From Thioalkalivibrio thiocyanoxidans ARh2 (GTDB taxonomy: Bacteria > Pseudomonadota > Gammaproteobacteria > Ectothiorhodospirales > Ectothiorhodospiraceae), in the NCBI RefSeq assembly GCF_000385215.1, contig NZ_ARQK01000037.1:1-47685 (forward strand): a stretch of DNA of 47,685 nt, written 5' to 3'. Position numbers and translations under genes: made by a program. This document shows, in pieces, positions 7,715-16,842 of the stretch; position 1 is the stretch's first letter, and each line of letters starts with the position of its first letter. The notes below the pieces were generated by a model that saw nothing but the letters and a program-made list of their open reading frames with translations, had not been told where the DNA came from and ran no database searches.

Positions 7715-10048
7715 ATGGCCGCAAGCAAGGCCAAATCCGGGGGCAAGGGCAGGAAGACGGCAGAGCCGGCCGCGGCACCGAGCCTGAGCGGGCAGCTGCT
7801 GCGCGGGCTGCGCGAGGGTGCGCTGCTGATCTTCGGCATGCTGGCGCTTTATCTGCTGGTCGCCCTGGTCAGCTATCACCCGGGCGATGCGGCCTGGTCC
7901 ACCACCGGCGATGGCGAGAGCCTGCGCAACCTCGGCGGCACCACTGGCGCCTGGTTTGCGGATATCGCGTTTCACCTGCTGGGCTATCTGGCCTATCTGG
8001 TTCCGCTGGCGGTCGGCGGCATCGGCTGGTGGCTGTTCCGGCATCGCCGCGAGGCGCGGATCGCCAGCCCGATGGAGCTGACGGTGCGCGGGGTCGCGCT
8101 GATCGTGGCACTGATCTCGGGCGCGGCACTGGCTGCGCTGCATCTGCTCCCGGGCGGGATGCCGGTGCACGCGGGCGGCATCCTCGGGGACCTGTTCGCC
8201 GGCTGGGCCGTGGCCGGGCTGAGCCTGGTCGGGGCGACGCTGGTGTTGCTGGCGCTGTTTCTGGCCGGGGTGACGCTGTTTACCGGGCTGTCCTGGTTCC
8301 TGCTGATGGATCGACTGGGTCAGTTGACGATTCGTGGCTTCGAGCGGCTGCGCGCCCAGCTGGATTCGGCCCGGGATCGCCGCATCGGCGCGCGCGAGCG
8401 CGCCGAACGCGAGACGCGGGTGGAGAAGGAGCGCAAGCGCACCGAGAAGCGCGCCCCCTCGCGTGTGGAGCCGCGCATCGAGGCGCCGGCGCCCAGCCCG
8501 CGCGTACAGAAGGAAAAGCAGGTCCCGCTGTTCACCGAAGGGTCCGGGGCCGATCCGCGTCCACCGCTGTCCCTGCTGGACGAGCCGCCGCCCCCGCCGG
8601 ATGGCTTTTCGGAGGAGTCGCTGCAGGCACTCTCGCGCCTGGTCGAGCTGAAGCTGAAGGACTTTGGCGTGGAGGTCGAGGTGGTCGCGGTGCAGCCGGG
8701 CCCGGTGATCACGCGCTTCGAGCTGCAGCCGGCCGCCGGGGTCAAGGCCTCTCGCATCTCCGGGCTGTCCACCGATCTGGCGCGTTCGCTGTCGGTGATC
8801 GCAGTGCGCATCGTCGAGGTGATCCCGGGCAAGTCCACGGTGGGCCTGGAGATCCCCAACGAGAACCGCGAAATCGTGGCGCTCTCGGAGATCCTGCGCT
8901 CCGAGCTGTTCGACGCGAACAAGTCGCCGCTGACGATGGCGCTCGGCAAGGACATCGGCGGCGGCCCGGTGATGGCGGATCTGGCGAAGATGCCGCACCT
9001 GCTGGTGGCCGGGACGACCGGCTCCGGGAAGTCGGTCGGCGTGAACGCGATGCTGCTGTCGCTGCTGTACAAGTCCACGCCGGACGACGTGCGCCTGATC
9101 CTGATCGACCCGAAGATGCTGGAGCTGTCGGTGTACGAGGGCATCCCGCATCTGCTGTGCCCGGTGGTCACCGACATGAAGGATGCCTCCAACGCCCTGC
9201 GCTGGGCGGTGGCGGAGATGGAGCGGCGCTACAAGCTGATGTCGGCGATGGGTGTGCGCAACATCGGCGGCTTCAACAAGAAGGTGCGCGATGCCGAGGC
9301 CGCCGGCGAGCCGCTGAAGGACCCGCTGTTCAAGCCGGAGGAGGCGTTGACCGAGACCGAGGCGCCGGACCTGGAGCCGTTGCCGTTCATCGTGATCGTG
9401 GTCGACGAGTTCGCCGACATGATGATGGTGGTGGGCAAGAAGGTGGAGGAGCTGATCGCACGCCTGGCGCAGAAGGCGCGCGCCGCCGGTATCCACCTGA
9501 TCCTGGCCACCCAGCGCCCGTCGGTGGACGTGATCACCGGCCTGATCAAGGCGAACATCCCCAGCCGTATCGCGTTCCAGGTCTCCTCGCGCGTGGACTC
9601 GCGCACCATCCTCGACCAGATGGGGGCCGAACACCTGCTGGGTCACGGCGACATGCTCTACCTGCCGCCGGGCAAGGCGATGCCGGAGCGCGTGCACGGC
9701 GCCTTCGTCGGCGACAACGAGGTCCACCAGGTGGTGGAGTACCTGAAGTCCACCGGCGAGCCGGACTACAACGAGGCGATCCTCGACGAGCCGGAGGCCG
9801 GGGCTGCCGCGATCCCGGGCCTGGAGGCGCCGGGCGAGGGCGAAGCGGAGAGCGATCCGCTTTACGACCAGGCCGTGCAGATCGTGATCGAGTCGCGCAA
9901 GGCCTCGATCTCGTTTATCCAGCGCCGCCTGAAGATCGGCTACAACCGTGCCGCGCGCATGGTCGAGGACATGGAGGCCGCCGGGCTGGTCAGCCCGGTG
10001 CAGTCCAATGGCAACCGCGAGGTCCTGGTTCCGGGACCGAACGACTGA
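7715..10048 (+). CDS. ftsK: DNA translocase FtsK
   Basis: 777 residues. About four membrane segments in the first 200 residues anchor it at the division septum. A short charged linker (roughly 205-290) is followed by the alpha/beta motor. Walker A is GTTGSGKS at residues 433-440 and Walker B is the [11 protein letters not shown] segment. The C-terminal gamma winged helix (about 715-777, [21 protein letters not shown]) recognises KOPS and activates XerCD. It clears and unlinks chromosome ends at division. The linker is much shorter than in E. coli, as in many non-enteric species. The start at 7715 has GGGGAG upstream; an alternative ATG at 7679 would add 12 residues. lolA follows after 118 bp, the usual ftsK-lolA order. 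Confidence 0.97.
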   Translation: MAASKAKSGGKGRKTAEPAAAPSLSGQLLRGLREGALLIFGMLALYLLVALVSYHPGDAAWSTTGDGESLRNLGGTTGAWFADIAFHLLGYLAYLVPLAVGGIGWWLFRHRREARIASPMELTVRGVALIVALISGAALAALHLLPGGMPVHAGGILGDLFAGWAVAGLSLVGATLVLLALFLAGVTLFTGLSWFLLMDRLGQLTIRGFERLRAQLDSARDRRIGARERAERETRVEKERKRTEKRAPSRVEPRIEAPAPSPRVQKEKQVPLFTEGSGADPRPPLSLLDEPPPPPDGFSEESLQALSRLVELKLKDFGVEVEVVAVQPGPVITRFELQPAAGVKASRISGLSTDLARSLSVIAVRIVEVIPGKSTVGLEIPNENREIVALSEILRSELFDANKSPLTMALGKDIGGGPVMADLAKMPHLLVAGTTGSGKSVGVNAMLLSLLYKSTPDDVRLILIDPKMLELSVYEGIPHLLCPVVTDMKDASNALRWAVAEMERRYKLMSAMGVRNIGGFNKKVRDAEAAGEPLKDPLFKPEEALTETEAPDLEPLPFIVIVVDEFADMMMVVGKKVEELIARLAQKARAAGIHLILATQRPSVDVITGLIKANIPSRIAFQVSSRVDSRTILDQMGAEHLLGHGDMLYLPPGKAMPERVHGAFVGDNEVHQVVEYLKSTGEPDYNEAILDEPEAGAAAIPGLEAPGEGEAESDPLYDQAVQIVIESRKASISFIQRRLKIGYNRAARMVEDMEAAGLVSPVQSNGNREVLVPGPND

Positions 10049-10068
10049 CGCTCGGCCGGGTCCATGTA

Positions 10069-10133
10069 CCGGATCCTGTGATCCGGCTCGCTCTTTCACT
10101 TGTGACATTCACGCCCGGTTAAGCCACCGGGCG
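10069..10133. repeat. Two small hairpins between ftsK and lolA
   Basis: CCGGATC-CTGT-GATCCGG at 10069-10086 and CGCCCGGT-TAAGCC-ACCGGGCG at 10112-10133 are perfect dyads. Neither has a clean run of Ts, so they are not convincing intrinsic terminators. They may trim or stabilise the ftsK-lolA mRNA. Confidence 0.4.
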
Positions 10134-10166
10134 CAGGATCATCGTAAACACCCAACCGGAGTCCGC

Positions 10167-10826
10167 ATGACTGTTCGACTTGTTCCCCGTCTGTTGCTTG
10201 CCCTGGTCGCGACGACGATGTTCCTGTTCGCCGGGCCGCTGGCGGCCGAGCGCGGCCCGGCACCGGACGCGCGTGCCGCGCTGGATCGCTTTGTCGAGGG
10301 ACTGGAGACCTTCACCGCCGAATTCACGCAGACGGTGCGCGACGAGACGGGGTACGTGCTGCAGGAGTCGGATGGTTCGATGCAACTGGGCATGCCGAAC
10401 CGGCTGCGCTGGGAGGTGACCGAGCCCTTCCCGCAGACGATTGTCTCCGATGGCGAGGACCTGTGGACCTACGACCCGGACCTGGCGCAGGCGACCGTGC
10501 GCCCGCTGGGGGATGCCTTTGATGCGACACCGATCGCGGCGATCACCCAGCCCGAGCGGCTGGATGAGCACTTCCGCATGGATGTGCTGCCGGTAGGCGA
10601 TGCCTCGGCCCTGCGCCTGCTGCTGATCCCGCGCAACGAGCAGGCGGACTTCACGCATCTCGAGTTGGACCTGACGCCGGATGGCGACCTGACCCGTATG
10701 GCCTTTCGCGACATCTTTGGTCAGGAGACCGAGATTCACTTCGAGCGAAGCGAGCGCAATGCACCGGTCGACGAGGCTGCGTTTACCTTCGATCCGCCGT
10801 CCGGGGTGGATATCTATCGGCCGTAG
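10167..10826 (+). CDS. lolA: Outer-membrane lipoprotein carrier protein LolA
   Basis: 219 residues with an N-terminal Sec signal (basic start, hydrophobic LLLALVATTMFLFAGPLAA, cleavage near residue 27). The mature part has the LolA pattern: ARAALDRFVEGLETFTAEFTQ, then the repeated strands of a half-barrel (GSMQLGMPNRLRWEVTEPFP, DGEDLWTYDPDLAQATVR) and a C-terminal DIFGQETEIHFERS strand. LolA shuttles lipoproteins through the periplasm from LolCDE to LolB. The ATG at 10167 has CCGGAG upstream. Its position after ftsK is the conserved gammaproteobacterial order. A repeat array, not an obvious terminator, follows it. Confidence 0.93.
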   Translation: MTVRLVPRLLLALVATTMFLFAGPLAAERGPAPDARAALDRFVEGLETFTAEFTQTVRDETGYVLQESDGSMQLGMPNRLRWEVTEPFPQTIVSDGEDLWTYDPDLAQATVRPLGDAFDATPIAAITQPERLDEHFRMDVLPVGDASALRLLLIPRNEQADFTHLELDLTPDGDLTRMAFRDIFGQETEIHFERSERNAPVDEAAFTFDPPSGVDIYRP

Positions 10827-10862
10827 AGACGTGCCTCCGTCTGGGGCGTGAACGCTACCTGA

Positions 10863-11063
10863 CGTAGGGTGCGGTTGAGCATCGCGAAACGCACCACTCG
10901 CCGCGGCCGTGGGTTCCCTTGATGGGATTCGCTTGGCTCATCCCATCCTACGGCGCGGGGTGGGGGCAGGAGTAGGGTGCGGTTGAGCACCGCGAAACGC
11001 ACCATGCCCGACGCCGTGGGAACCCTTGATGGGGTTCGATTGGCTCATCCCATCCTACGGCGC
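10863..11063. repeat. Tandem pair of about 93-bp imperfect direct repeats
   Basis: Copy 1 is 10863-10956 and copy 2 is 10972-11063. Both begin GTAGGGTGCGGTTGAGCA and end GGCTCATCCCATCCTACGGC. Each copy is itself a loose palindrome: its GTAGG start pairs with its CCTAC end and its inner TTGAGC pairs with GCTCA. The middle of each copy is more variable. A shorter related unit lies at 14241-14276. No coding potential is seen. Confidence 0.75.
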
Positions 11064-11088
11064 TGTGGGAGCGGCCTTGGCCGCGAAC
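11063..11088. repeat. Variant REP-like element abutting the zapA stop
   Basis: TGTGGGAGCGGCCTTGGCCGCG is a diverged copy of the REP unit at 14180-14203 (GCCTTGGCC in place of GGCTTGCCC). It ends at the zapA stop codon. A hairpin here could end or trim zapA transcripts. Confidence 0.5.
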
Positions 11089-11089
11089 T

Positions 11090-11392
11090 TCAGGAGCGGG
11101 GCGTTCCCAGCGACTGCTCGATGCGGTCGGCAATCGCGGTGATGCGGGCCGGGCCAGTCTGCTCGGCGCGCTTGAGCTGCTCCTGGCATTCGAGCATCTC
11201 GTGCGCGAGGTTCAGCGCCACCATCACGGCAATGCGCTCGGCGCCGACCACGCGGCCGGTGTCGCGCAGCTCGCGCATGCGTTCGTCGATCAGGGAGGCG
11301 GAGGCGAACAGGTCGGCGCGTTCCTCGGGCGGGCAGGCGATCTGATATTCCTTGCCCAGGATCGACACGCGTACGGGTTCGGACTGGCTCAT
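11090..11392 (-). CDS. zapA: Cell-division protein ZapA
   Basis: 100 residues, the usual ZapA length. The N-terminal VRVSILGKEYQIACPPEE is the beta-hairpin signature of the family. A long helix follows (AERIAVMVALNLAHEMLE and the coiled coil to residue 90) that forms the tetramer. ZapA cross-links FtsZ filaments at midcell. It overlaps the upstream coiled-coil gene by 4 bases (ATGA), so the two are coupled. In many relatives the 6S RNA gene lies just after zapA; I looked for it in 10827-11089 and saw only repeats. Confidence 0.93.
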   Translation of the reverse strand: MSQSEPVRVSILGKEYQIACPPEERADLFASASLIDERMRELRDTGRVVGAERIAVMVALNLAHEMLECQEQLKRAEQTGPARITAIADRIEQSLGTPRS

Positions 11393-11613
11393 TCGCTGTG
11401 CTCCATCGACCGCAGGCGGGCGATCATCGTCTCGACCCGGTGCCGGGCCTGTTCGTTGCGTTCCTTGAAGGCCGCGCGCTCGCTTTTCAGCTGACGAATC
11501 TGCTCGTGCAGCAGATGGTTCTCTTCGCGCAGGGCGGCATGTTCATCGAGCAGCCGCGTAATCGCGGTCTCGAGGCGCTCGACGGGATCGTGGCTGGAAT
11601 CCTCGGACGACAT
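11389..11613 (-). CDS. Small coiled-coil protein, TIGR02449 family (ZapB-like)
   Basis: 74 residues, almost entirely one coiled coil: heptads run from RLETAITRLLDEHAAL through ENHLLHEQIRQLKSERAAF to ETMIARLRSME. The family is found immediately upstream of zapA in many gammaproteobacteria and is thought to act in division in the way ZapB does (inference from context and shape). The ATG at 11613 and the 4-base overlap with zapA make the assignment as a gene secure. It is divergent from the hypothetical gene at 11859 across 245 bp. Confidence 0.82.
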   Translation of the reverse strand: MSSEDSSHDPVERLETAITRLLDEHAALREENHLLHEQIRQLKSERAAFKERNEQARHRVETMIARLRSMEHSE

Positions 11614-11858
11614 GGCGACAGGCCCCGGTTCGGTGAAGGCGACCGCGCACGGCGCGCGATGCAGTCCATGGAGTCTAGGAGGCCCCCCCGCAAATCGTCA
11701 ACTTGTGTGACCTTTTTGCGGGAGCGCCTTCACTTTTGCCATCCGCGACTGCCGGCGGCGACAGGGCCAAACGCGCGCGGACACGGCGTTTTGTTGCGAC
11801 TCCTATGGCGGGCTGGTCACAATAGGCGGCATACCGTTTCTCAGGAACCGCAACGCCC

Positions 11859-12146
11859 ATGACCCAGCCGCCCGAACCCGACCCGCAGGCCACCGTGATC
11901 GAGGGCACCGCCCACAACGGCAAGCCCTGCCGCATCGTGGACAACACGGGGGCGATTCCGCGCGCGGAGCTGGAGCAGTTGCTGGAGGACCTGATCGCGG
12001 CGAAGCGCTTCGGCCTGAATGCGCTGTCGGCCACCGGGTCCAGCGCGATCAAGCTGGGCGAGCCGCAGTTCACCCATTTGCAGGTGGGTGACGACCTCTA
12101 CCGCTTCCTGCTGTTTCCGTACGAAGCCCGTCTGGAGTCCTTCTGA
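11859..12146 (+). CDS. Hypothetical protein, 95 aa
   Basis: I do not recognise this protein. It is a soluble, acidic 95-residue chain with no signal peptide or Cys motif. Its middle (RAELEQLLEDLIAAKRFGLN) is predicted helical and the end (GDDLYRFLLFPYEARLESF) looks like paired strands. It starts at the ATG at 11859. Its last base is also the first base of the ATG of the UPF0149 gene (TGATG), so it is translationally coupled to that gene and belongs to the pepP-ubiH operon. The tight coupling supports a real gene despite the lack of a known family. Confidence 0.7.
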   Translation: MTQPPEPDPQATVIEGTAHNGKPCRIVDNTGAIPRAELEQLLEDLIAAKRFGLNALSATGSSAIKLGEPQFTHLQVGDDLYRFLLFPYEARLESF

Positions 12147-12748
12147 TGGCTGCCCCCACTGGCGAATCGACCAAGGCGCGCGGCGGCCTCGAGTCCGATC
12201 CAACTGCCCTGGCGGAGCAGCTCGCCCACGGCCTGCGCCGCATGGGCTTCGCGCAGACCCCGGCCTCCGCCCACGGGCTGTTCACCGGCTGCGTGGTCGC
12301 GGACCCCGGCGCGGATGTCGAGGCGCTGGAACAAAGCCTGGGCGAGGCGCTGCCGCTGACCGATGCCGCGCCGGACGACTTCCGCGCGACGGTGGAGGCG
12401 ATCCGCCGGGCACTGCTGGCGCAGCTGTACGATGTCGAGCTCGGCTTCGGGCCCTTGCTGCCGGAGGACGAGCCGATCGAGGCGCGGGCCCAGGCCCTGT
12501 CCGAGTGGGTCGACGGCTTTATCTCCGGCTTCGGGCAGATGCCCCGGCTGCAGCAGATGAAGCCCTCGGCCGAGGCCAGCGAAATCCTGCGCGACTTCGC
12601 CGAGATCGCGCGCATCGAGCTGGAGCCGGAGGACGACGAAGACAACGCCGCCGCCTTCGAGGAACTCAACGAATACGTGCGCGTCGGTGTATTGCTGATC
12701 GCCGACGAGCTCGCCCCGGACGACCCGAAACGGATCCCGATGCAATGA
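12146..12748 (+). CDS. UPF0149 (YgfB-like) family protein
   Basis: 200 residues, all-helical and strongly acidic. It has the UPF0149 features: HGLFTGCVVA near residue 50, LPEDEPIEARAQALSEWVDG followed by FISGFGQ near 110-130, and EILRDFAEIARIE near 150. E. coli YgfB lies in the same place before pepP; in Pseudomonas a YgfB homologue has been linked to control of ampDh3 expression. The role here is not known. It overlaps the upstream hypothetical gene by one base and pepP by 4 bases (ATGA). Confidence 0.88.
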   Translation: MAAPTGESTKARGGLESDPTALAEQLAHGLRRMGFAQTPASAHGLFTGCVVADPGADVEALEQSLGEALPLTDAAPDDFRATVEAIRRALLAQLYDVELGFGPLLPEDEPIEARAQALSEWVDGFISGFGQMPRLQQMKPSAEASEILRDFAEIARIELEPEDDEDNAAAFEELNEYVRVGVLLIADELAPDDPKRIPMQ

Positions 12749-14109
12749 ATGCCCCCACGCGCCCCCCGCTGCCCGGCAAGACCCCGACCATCACCCTGGC
12801 CGAGTTCGCCCGGCGGCGTCAGCGCCTGATGCGCGGCGTGGGGGGCGACTCGATCATCGTGGTGCCCGCAGCGCACGAGCAGGTGCGCAATCGCGATGTC
12901 GACTACCCGTTTCGCCAGAACAGTGACTTCCTCTATCTGACGGGCTTCCCGGAGCCGGATGCGGTCGCCGTGTTCGTCCCCGGACGCGAGGCCGGGGAGT
13001 ACATCCTGTTCTGCCGCGACCGCGACCCCAAGCAGGAGACCTGGCAGGGGCGGCGCGCCGGACCGGACGGGGCGATGGAGCAGTACGGCGCGGAGTGCGC
13101 GTTCCCGATCGAGGACATCGACGAGATCCTGCCGGGCCTGATGGAGAACCGGCGCGTGCTGTGCGCCCCGTTCGGGCGCGACGAGGCGCTGGACCAGCGG
13201 CTGTTCGGCTGGGTCAACCAGGTCCGCGCGAAGGCGCGCAACGGCGTGCGGGCCCCGCATGAATATGTCGCGGTCGAGCACTATGTGCACGAACAGCGCC
13301 TGTTCAAGAAGGCCCCGGAGCTGCGCATGATGCGCCACGCGGCCGCAATCTCCTGCCAGGCCCACATCCGCGCGATGCAGGCGGCCCGCCCGGGCGTGAC
13401 CGAGTTCATGGTCGAGGCCGAACTGCTGCACGAATTCCACCGCCATGGCACCGAGCCGGCGTATCCCTCGATCGTCGGTGGTGGCGAGAACGGCTGCATC
13501 CTGCACTACATCGAGAATCGCGATGTCCTGAACGACGGCGACCTGCTGCTGATCGACGCCGGCTGCGAGGTGCAGGGCTACGCCTCCGACATCACCCGCA
13601 CCTTCCCGGTCTCCGGGCGCTTCAGCGACACCCAGCGCGAGGTCTACGAGTGCGTACTGGCCGCCCAGCACGCGGCCATCGAGCAGACCCGCCCCGGCAA
13701 CCACTGGAACGACCCGCACGACGCCGCGGTGCGCGAGCTGACCCGCGGGCTCAAGGAGCTGGGCGTGCTCAAGGGCCGGCTCGACAAGCTGCTCAAGGAC
13801 CACGCCTACCGGCCTTTCTATATGCACCGCACCGGACACTGGCTGGGTCTGGATGTGCACGACGTCGGCGACTACCGGGTCGGCGACGCCTGGCGCCTGC
13901 TGGAGCCGGGCATGGTGACCACCGTGGAGCCGGGGCTCTACTTCGGCCCGTACTCCGAGGCCCCGAAGGCCCTGCGCGGCATCGGCATCCGCATCGAGGA
14001 CGACGTCGCCGTCACCCGCGACGGACACGAAGTCCTGACCGCCGCCTGCCCCAAGACCCCCGCCGACATCGAAGCCTGCACGGCCGGCAACCTCCCGGGC
14101 TGGACCTGA
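12745..14109 (+). CDS. pepP: Xaa-Pro aminopeptidase P
   Basis: 454 residues. The N-terminal creatinase-like domain (1-175, with NSDFLYLTGFPEPDAVAVF) is followed by the pita-bread M24 metallopeptidase domain. The dinuclear Mn ligands are visible: the two Asp of LLIDAGCEVQGYASDITRTF, the His of HRTGHWLGLDVHDVG, the Glu of TTVEPGLYF and the Glu of RIEDDVAV. It removes N-terminal residues next to proline in the cytoplasm. The ATG overlaps the YgfB-like gene stop (ATGA). The pepP-ubiH-ubiI order is conserved in gammaproteobacteria, although a repeat-filled 259-bp gap separates pepP from ubiH here. Confidence 0.96.
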   Translation: MNAPTRPPLPGKTPTITLAEFARRRQRLMRGVGGDSIIVVPAAHEQVRNRDVDYPFRQNSDFLYLTGFPEPDAVAVFVPGREAGEYILFCRDRDPKQETWQGRRAGPDGAMEQYGAECAFPIEDIDEILPGLMENRRVLCAPFGRDEALDQRLFGWVNQVRAKARNGVRAPHEYVAVEHYVHEQRLFKKAPELRMMRHAAAISCQAHIRAMQAARPGVTEFMVEAELLHEFHRHGTEPAYPSIVGGGENGCILHYIENRDVLNDGDLLLIDAGCEVQGYASDITRTFPVSGRFSDTQREVYECVLAAQHAAIEQTRPGNHWNDPHDAAVRELTRGLKELGVLKGRLDKLLKDHAYRPFYMHRTGHWLGLDVHDVGDYRVGDAWRLLEPGMVTTVEPGLYFGPYSEAPKALRGIGIRIEDDVAVTRDGHEVLTAACPKTPADIEACTAGNLPGWT

Positions 14110-14163
14110 CCATGCACCATCATCAATACCCGGCACCGGACCACCTCCCTGTGGGAACCGACC

Positions 14164-14337
14164 TTGTAGGAGCGGGCCTTGTGGGAGCGGGCTTGCCCGC
14201 GAACAACGAAGCGCACCGATCCCCGGCCGGCGCCCACACCCCTGATGCGATTCGCTGCGCTCATCCGCATCCTACGAAGGCGCTGCGGGACCGGTCCTTG
14301 TGGGAGCGGGCTTTGTGGGAGCGGGCTTGCCCGCGAA
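14164..14337. repeat. Cluster of REP-like palindromic repeats between pepP and ubiH
   Basis: Two good copies of the REP unit (GTGGGAGCGGGCTTGCCCGC) lie at 14180-14203 and 14314-14337. Each is preceded by a half copy (TTGTAGGAGCGGGCC at 14164-14178; TTGTGGGAGCGGGC at 14298-14311). Between them, 14241-14276 carries a shortened relative of the repeat at 10863-11063. No gene is seen in the gap 14110-14368. The cluster separates pepP from ubiH and may act on mRNA stability or as a gyrase or IS target, as other REP clusters do. Confidence 0.72.
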
Positions 14338-14368
14338 CTGCCGCGCAAAGACAGGGTGTTGGGCTGAG

Positions 14369-15628
14369 ATGAGTACCCAAACCCCCGACATCGCCATCAT
14401 CGGCGGCGGCCCGGTCGGCAGCCTGGCGGCCGCGACGCTCTCCCGGGCCGGCTACTCCGTGGCGCTGTTCGAGCGGGGCGCTGCGCCGAAGCCGGACACC
14501 ATGCGCCCCGACACCCGCGGCTACGCCCTGGCCGCCGGCTCCGTCCAGCTGCTGGACGATCTCGGCTACTGGTCGTCCGTGGCCGAACAGGCCACCCCCA
14601 TCCGTTCCATCGTGGTCAGCCGCCGCGGCGGGCTGGGGCGGGTCCACCTGAACGCGCGCGACCACGGCCGCGCCGCGCTCGGGCAGGTCGTCCCGGCCGC
14701 CGCCCTGGATCCAATGCTGAGCGAGGCCTGCCGCGCGGCCGGTGTGGACCTGCACTACGACTCGACCCTGGCCGGCCTCGATCCGGCCGAGGGCGACCGG
14801 CGGACGCTGCACATCCAGGGAGCAAAGGGCGAGGCGGCCTGGTCCGCCCGTCTTATCCTCGCGGCGGACGGCGTGAGCTCCCCGACCCGCAAGGCCCTGG
14901 GTCTGCCGGTGCAGCGTCTGCGCTACGACGCCGATGCCCTGGTCTTCGACGTACGCCCGGATCGCCCGCACAACGGCCAGGCCTTCGAGCGCTTCACCGA
15001 CGAGGGACCACTGGCCCTGCTGCCGCAGGCCGATGGCCGCATGAATGTCGTCTGGGTGGCGCCGCCGCAGACCTGCGAACAGCGCCTGGAGAGGAACGAG
15101 GCCGAGCGCCTGCGCGAGCTACAGGCCCGCTTCGGCTGGACCCTCGGGCGTCTGCGTCCGGCGGGGCCGGTCGTGCGTTTCCCGCTGGAGCGCGTCCACG
15201 CCCCGGAGCCGGTCGCCGAGCGTGCGCTGCTGCTGGGCAATGCCGCGCATTCCGTGCACCCGGTGGCGGGGCAGGGGCTCAACCTGTCGCTGCGCGACGT
15301 GGCGGGCCTGCTCGGTGCGCTACGCACGGGCCGACAAGCCGATGGCACGCCCGCGTTTGCCGCCGACCCGGGTGCGGCGGCCGTGCTGGAGGCCTATGCG
15401 AAAGATCGGCGACAGGATGTGGGCAGCGTGGTTGCGGCCACCGATTTCCTTGCCCGGGGCCTGTTGCATGCCGCCGGGCTGCGCGGCCACGGGCTGGGGG
15501 CCGGCATGATGGCGGTCGATCGCCTGCGCCCGGCGCGCGATGCGCTGGCCCGCTCCGCAATGGGGCTGGGACCGCTGCCGCGTCATACGCTCGCCCATCT
15601 ACCCGCACCCGGGCAAAGCACGCCATGA
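14369..15628 (+). CDS. ubiH: 2-octaprenyl-6-methoxyphenol hydroxylase, UbiH-type
   Basis: 419 residues of the UbiH/UbiF/COQ6 class A flavoprotein hydroxylases. The dinucleotide-binding GGGPVGSLAAATLSRAG lies at residues 11-27, the RLILAADGVSSPTRK segment (DG motif) near 165-179, and the second FAD motif LLLGNAAHSVHPVAGQGLNL near 290. It hydroxylates the ubiquinone ring. The start is the ATG at 14369 after the repeat cluster. The stop overlaps the next hydroxylase by 4 bases (ATGA). Assignment as UbiH and not UbiF or UbiI rests mostly on gene order after pepP. Confidence 0.88.
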   Translation: MSTQTPDIAIIGGGPVGSLAAATLSRAGYSVALFERGAAPKPDTMRPDTRGYALAAGSVQLLDDLGYWSSVAEQATPIRSIVVSRRGGLGRVHLNARDHGRAALGQVVPAAALDPMLSEACRAAGVDLHYDSTLAGLDPAEGDRRTLHIQGAKGEAAWSARLILAADGVSSPTRKALGLPVQRLRYDADALVFDVRPDRPHNGQAFERFTDEGPLALLPQADGRMNVVWVAPPQTCEQRLERNEAERLRELQARFGWTLGRLRPAGPVVRFPLERVHAPEPVAERALLLGNAAHSVHPVAGQGLNLSLRDVAGLLGALRTGRQADGTPAFAADPGAAAVLEAYAKDRRQDVGSVVAATDFLARGLLHAAGLRGHGLGAGMMAVDRLRPARDALARSAMGLGPLPRHTLAHLPAPGQSTP

Positions 15629-16818
15629 CGAAAGACGCCCACAACGAAACGCTGGACGTACTGGTCGTAGGCGCGGGCGCCGTCGGCGGGGCGATCGCCC
15701 TGGGCGCCGCACGGCAGGGCCTGCGGGTCGGCGTGCTGGAACGCAATGCCGCGCCCCAGTTCGATCCGGAGACGACGCCGGTCACGCGGGTTGCCACACT
15801 CAACTCCGCCTCCATGGCCTTTCTCCACGAGCTGGGCGTACGCGAGGCGCTGGAGCAGCGCCGCGCCCATGCGTTCTCCGGTATGTACGTCTGGGATGCG
15901 AACGGCCCCGGCCATATCCGCTTCGAGGCCGATGCGCTGGGCGTACCCGCGCTCGGCTGGACGGTCGAGCTCGCCGCACTCGAGTCGGTGCTCTGGGGCG
16001 AACTCGAGGCCGCGGGCGTCGCCCTGTATCCGCAGACCGAATGGAAAACCCTCGATCGCCGCCCGGACCGGGTCGATGTGTACGGCGACCACCGACGGCC
16101 GATCGCCTCGGCCCGCCTGTTGGTCGCGGCCGACGGCGCGCGTTCCCGTGTCCGCGACTACGTCGGTATCCCGTTTACCGGGCACGACTACGACGCGAGC
16201 GGCATCGTCGCGACCATCACCACCGAGCACCCGCACCAGGACACGGCCTGGCAGCGCTTCGTCGAGGACCGCATTATCGCGCTCCTGCCGCTGGCGGACG
16301 GGCGCTGCTCCATCGTCTGGTCGCAGCCCGAATGGCCGGCCGCCGAAGACACCCTGGCCCTGGACGACGCGGCCTTTTGTGCGGCGCTGGAACAGGAGAC
16401 CGATGGATGCCTGGGCGCGATTACCGCCACGTCCCCACGCGCCAGCTTCCCGCTCACCGCGCGCCACGCAAAGACCTACCACTCGGGCCGCGTGGTACTG
16501 GCCGGCGACGCCGCCCACACCATCCACCCGCTGGCGGGGCAGGGCCTGAACCTGGGCCTGGCCGACGCCCGCACTATGGTCGACGGGCTGCGCGGCCCCG
16601 CCCGCCACGACCCGGGCGCGGAGACCGTCCTGCGCGCCTACACCCGCGCCCGCCGCCCGGAAAACGCCCTCATGCAACGCGCGATGGACGGCTTGAAGCT
16701 CCTGTTCGGCACCCAGGCCGCCGGGCTTCCCGAACTGCGCGGCCTCGGCCTGCGCCTGGTCGACCAGACCGCCCCCGTCAAGCGCCGCCTAGCCCTGCGC
16801 GCCTTCGGCCTCGATTAG
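15625..16818 (+). CDS. UbiH/UbiF/VisC family FAD-dependent hydroxylase (UbiI-like)
   Basis: 397 residues, a paralogue of the preceding gene. GAGAVGGAIALGAARQG at 16-32 binds ADP of FAD. LLVAADGARSRVRDYVGI near 165 is the DG motif. VVLAGDAAHTIHPLAGQGLN near 288 is the second FAD motif. In the family it hydroxylates an intermediate of ubiquinone biosynthesis (C5 for UbiI/VisC, C6 for UbiF). Position after ubiH suggests UbiI/VisC, but regiochemistry cannot be told from this sequence. It is coupled to ubiH through ATGA and is the last gene of the operon, followed by a 29-bp perfect inverted repeat. Confidence 0.87.
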   Translation: MTKDAHNETLDVLVVGAGAVGGAIALGAARQGLRVGVLERNAAPQFDPETTPVTRVATLNSASMAFLHELGVREALEQRRAHAFSGMYVWDANGPGHIRFEADALGVPALGWTVELAALESVLWGELEAAGVALYPQTEWKTLDRRPDRVDVYGDHRRPIASARLLVAADGARSRVRDYVGIPFTGHDYDASGIVATITTEHPHQDTAWQRFVEDRIIALLPLADGRCSIVWSQPEWPAAEDTLALDDAAFCAALEQETDGCLGAITATSPRASFPLTARHAKTYHSGRVVLAGDAAHTIHPLAGQGLNLGLADARTMVDGLRGPARHDPGAETVLRAYTRARRPENALMQRAMDGLKLLFGTQAAGLPELRGLGLRLVDQTAPVKRRLALRAFGLD

Positions 16819-16842
16819 CCACACACCCCTGGCCCGACCCCT

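Noticed and set aside
6584-10108. A 1174-codon open frame on the minus strand opposite the methyltransferase and ftsK
   Set aside because: The translation is low-complexity (Arg, His, Gln, Leu runs) with no domain, and ftsK on the other strand is certain. It is a by-product of high GC codon bias.
10827-11089. 6S RNA gene downstream of zapA
   Set aside because: The stretch is filled by the tandem repeats and a REP-like unit; no long closing stem with a central bubble was seen.
12070-14136. A 688-codon open frame on the minus strand opposite pepP
   Set aside because: No recognisable domain, and PepP with its complete metal ligands is encoded on the plus strand.
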